Shown in pieces: positions 61,656-64,000 of a stretch of DNA of 64,000 nucleotides. Source of the DNA: Rallus limicola. Taxonomy: Eukaryota; Chordata; Aves; Gruiformes; Rallidae. The position numbers and the translations under genes were made by a program. Each line of letters begins with the position of its first letter. Within the stretch, counting starts at the first letter, position 1. The notes below the pieces were generated by a model. It was not told where the DNA came from. It searched no databases and worked only from the letters and a program-made list of their open reading frames with translations. The stretch covers positions 41,070,761 to 41,134,760 of the forward strand of contig JAKCOZ010000003.1 of the NCBI GenBank assembly GCA_022605955.1, read 5' to 3'.

Positions 61656-62400
61656 AAGAGACAGTGAAGGTGGGTAGCTTTTGAAAATCAGTCTGATCCT
61701 CATACAAGTACTTCTGTTCTGCTCATGTAGACATCTGGTGTGATGGCTATCTCTTCCAGGGGAACTGTTGTTTTGTATGTAATTTTGCGTTGATATTAAA
61801 CACCCAGCAGTCATTGTCAGTTCCAGAGAAAATAAAGGGAGATTTTCCAGGACTGTCTTACCACAAAGCTCTTTATCAGCTGAAGGTGTGACATCTTTAC
61901 ATTACATTGACTTCTAACAGTACTTCTAGGTCTTAATATTATCCCTGGGATGGCATCGCAGCTGCTTCAACAGTTAGAAAGAATGCCTCTGCTGAAATTG
62001 GGCAGGGAAGTTTGAGAACCACCATCACAAGGTATGATGAGAGGGAGTTTTCTTCCATGATCGGTACAAGGACATCACTCTGTCCTCCTCTGAGACAATA
62101 GTAGGGAGGGCTTTAAGAGCATGTGTGGCAGATTTTAATTAGACCCTGCTGAAGGAAGGCTCATCTGAGGAAGGGAGTGAGTAAAATAATCATGTTGAGA
62201 TGATGCCTGGTCATGTGACCTCAGAGCTGCTTAGAGTTTCTTTGAACATAAAGACCTGGCTTGGTATGCAGTGCAAATTTTTTTAGACAAATCAAAATTC
62301 TGTAGCTAAGCTAACTCCAGGCTCATTACTATGGGTACATTAGCTGTTGGTCTGTCATTTTCCATTGCATTTCTATAAAACACTCCAAATTGCATGGAAA
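61656..62400. other. Non-coding stretch, nothing recognised
   Basis: No coding signal and no named repeat between the CR1 tail and the LTR. Confidence 0.45.
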
Positions 62401-62818
62401 GTGAGTAACCTGGCTCTGTCCAGGCCAGAGTTAAACACCCCAAGCAGTCAGAACAGGTGAGTTGAGTTAGCCTGGGCTGTTTTCCACACCACCTGGCATC
62501 ATTATCCCATAAAAGGGGCTGGTCAGGGGAGAAGGAGGGTGCTCTTCAGTGCCTCCAGGGCAGTCCAAGTGCAGCCCTGGGTTGTTGGGTTGGTCCTTGT
62601 TTTATGTAGTATGCTGTTACTGTTGGCTTGGTAAGGCACCCTGTGTTATCACTGGGTGTGAGTGTAATTTGCAATGGGCTGTTACTGTTCCCCTTTTTGA
62701 TTTTGTCAACCAACTGTCCTTATCCCAACCCATGGAGACTCTGTCTGTTTCTCCTCTGGGAGTGAGCGAGCGGCATATGTGGCTCAGCCTCTGTTTGGGG
62801 CTGAACCACCACACTGAG
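62401..62818 (+). mobile_element. Solo LTR, diverged member of the 32.3-kb family
   Basis: The LTR spans about 62406-62813. Its first 30 bases align with the start of the copy at 32318 ('cctgg...agttaa'), and it ends 'ctgaaccaccaca'. It has a TATA-like ATAAAAGGGG (62511-62520) and shares the exact 16-mer 'tccttatcccaaccca' (62717-62732) with the copy at 32727-32742. Flanking five-mers GTGAG (62401-62405) and CTGAG (62814-62818) match at four of five positions, a plausible aged 5-bp target duplication. No internal sequence is present. ORFs on both strands here are artefacts. Confidence 0.75.
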
Positions 62819-64000
62819 GTATAATTCTATTGAGAATAGCTTTTTTCCCTCAGTAGACCATGGAGGTCTCCCTCTGAGAAGCATGAATAGATTTTCTTCA
62901 TTGTCACCTGCCAAAATCTATTTGCTATAGCAAGGAGGTCTGTGAAAGATGTTAAGCTTATGTCTTCACCAGTTAATGAACCAGAGTGGTGTTAAATGCC
63001 TGCAGACACTTAGGGTGTACCACAGCCAGACATTCTCTGCCAAACAGCAGCACACTGGGGAAACGTTGTTACGCACTATCTCCAAATACAAGCTGACAGA
63101 TGTTCCTGTTATTTTTTGTATCTAAACACTCTGTGGTGACTTTATGCAGAAATGCTGCATGAGCCTGTGTGACGCACTCACTCTTGGGAAAGAACTGGAG
63201 CCAACCTGGCTGGGAAATAGGTTTCTTAAGCCTACCACTCAGAAGAAGTGCTAAGACCCTAGGCACAAAGAATGCCCTAGCATTTTTGCCCAACAGAATG
63301 GAAGCAAAGTGAGAGCTCAGGTGTCCTATCTGTGAGCAAGGATTTCAAATCTCCCTTCCTGGACCTCTGATCCCCAGAAGCTGGAGAAGGTCACAGGTTC
63401 TCACCAAACATATTGGTAACCAAAGAGTCAGGATTTCTTCAGGCACTGGGGAAGGAGATATAGAAGTAGGAAGCATGAAGTGCACGTTGTCACTGATCGT
63501 ATGTGTTCCAGTGACATTTGGAGAACTTGCTGGTTCAGTGTGCAGTTTCTGGGGTGGCTCAGAACACATTTGGACATCAACCTGCAGTGTTGCCACTGAA
63601 AGCTAACCAGAGCTAACTGCTCCACTGCCTGAAACTCATTCCTTACCAACTTTTTCTCTGCTTCGTAAAAGCTTCTCAAAATGCACTGAGATGCTTGAGA
63701 TGGTTATTAGTTAGGTTATTAATCTTATGAACCAGCCACTGTGAAGGTAGTGGCCCCACCTCTACATCAGCAGAGAGGTACAGAAGGAATGGACCCTGCA
63801 AGCAGTGTGGCAAAGGAGACATATGAGCCATTTAATGCATGGGTGGAGCTGGTAAAAATATGTTTTCACCTGCAAATGTCTCATCCTTTCACTTCCCATG
63901 TAAAAAAGAGAGGATTGAAAAGGGAATAATGTGGGCTCTAGGTGCTTGTGCTTTAGAGAAGGACATGTGTGTCTTTGTGGTCACTTGGCAGAGCTGGGAA
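62819..64000. other. Non-coding stretch, nothing recognised
   Basis: No exon-like ORF with support and no named repeat up to the end of the window. Confidence 0.45.

Noticed and set aside
1..64000. CRISPR arrays, bacterial operons, phage or toxin systems
   Set aside because: Everything recognisable is vertebrate retroelement or simple repeat. There are no spaced direct repeats, ribosome-binding sites or dense ORF layout.

Overview
This window looks like bird chromosomal DNA from a gene-poor or intronic region. Three things point to a bird: CR1 LINE fragments that end in the ATTCTRTG-type tail, several LTR families of avian type, and two endogenous retrovirus (ERV) remnants, one with a tRNA-Trp-like primer-binding site and one with an alpharetrovirus-like transmembrane Env. 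I found no intact host protein-coding gene, rRNA, tRNA, CRISPR array or bacterial-type operon. Almost every open reading frame here is chance, microsatellite or transposon sequence.

Layout. 0-12 kb: an ancient minus-strand CR1/L3-like relic (about 0.3-1.0 kb), a younger CR1 3' end (1.99-2.47 kb), a minus-strand LTR fragment (3.8-4.2 kb), a CR1 reverse-transcriptase fragment (4.6-5.0 kb), a minus-strand ERV with gag and its 5' LTR (5.5-7.16 kb), another LTR (8.67-9.04 kb) and a long LTR (11.2-12.2 kb). 12-28 kb: mostly non-repetitive non-coding DNA, with one short CR1 end at 21 kb, a 19-bp G run, and an odd GC-richer, CA-rich stretch at 25.2-26.3 kb. 28-38 kb: a long minus-strand CR1 fragment, a solo LTR with a perfect 5-bp target duplication (32.3-32.9 kb), and a cluster of three copies of the long LTR family (34.7-37.8 kb). 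38-49.6 kb: a minus-strand ERV with 3' LTR, env and gag remnants but no pol (41.4-44.1 kb), a CR1 3' end, a second copy of the solo-LTR family, and a very long pure (TTCC)n array. 49.6-64 kb: another long LTR (51.2-52.4 kb), 6 kb of AT-rich non-repetitive DNA with homeodomain/POU-like motifs, the longest CR1 in the window (58.9-61.65 kb) with both ORFs broken, and a third copy of the solo-LTR family (62.4-62.8 kb).

The parts do not form a host pathway. They record repeated retroelement insertion and decay. The observations most worth following are the pol-less, env-bearing ERV at 41.4-44.1 kb, the LTR cluster, the perfect microsatellite, and two open frames that are not obviously repeats (minus strand at 25.2-26.0 kb and 13.3-13.6 kb). 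I could run no database search or alignment. Family assignments rest on recognised motifs and on comparing copies within the window by eye, so element ends are good to roughly 10-50 bp unless stated otherwise.
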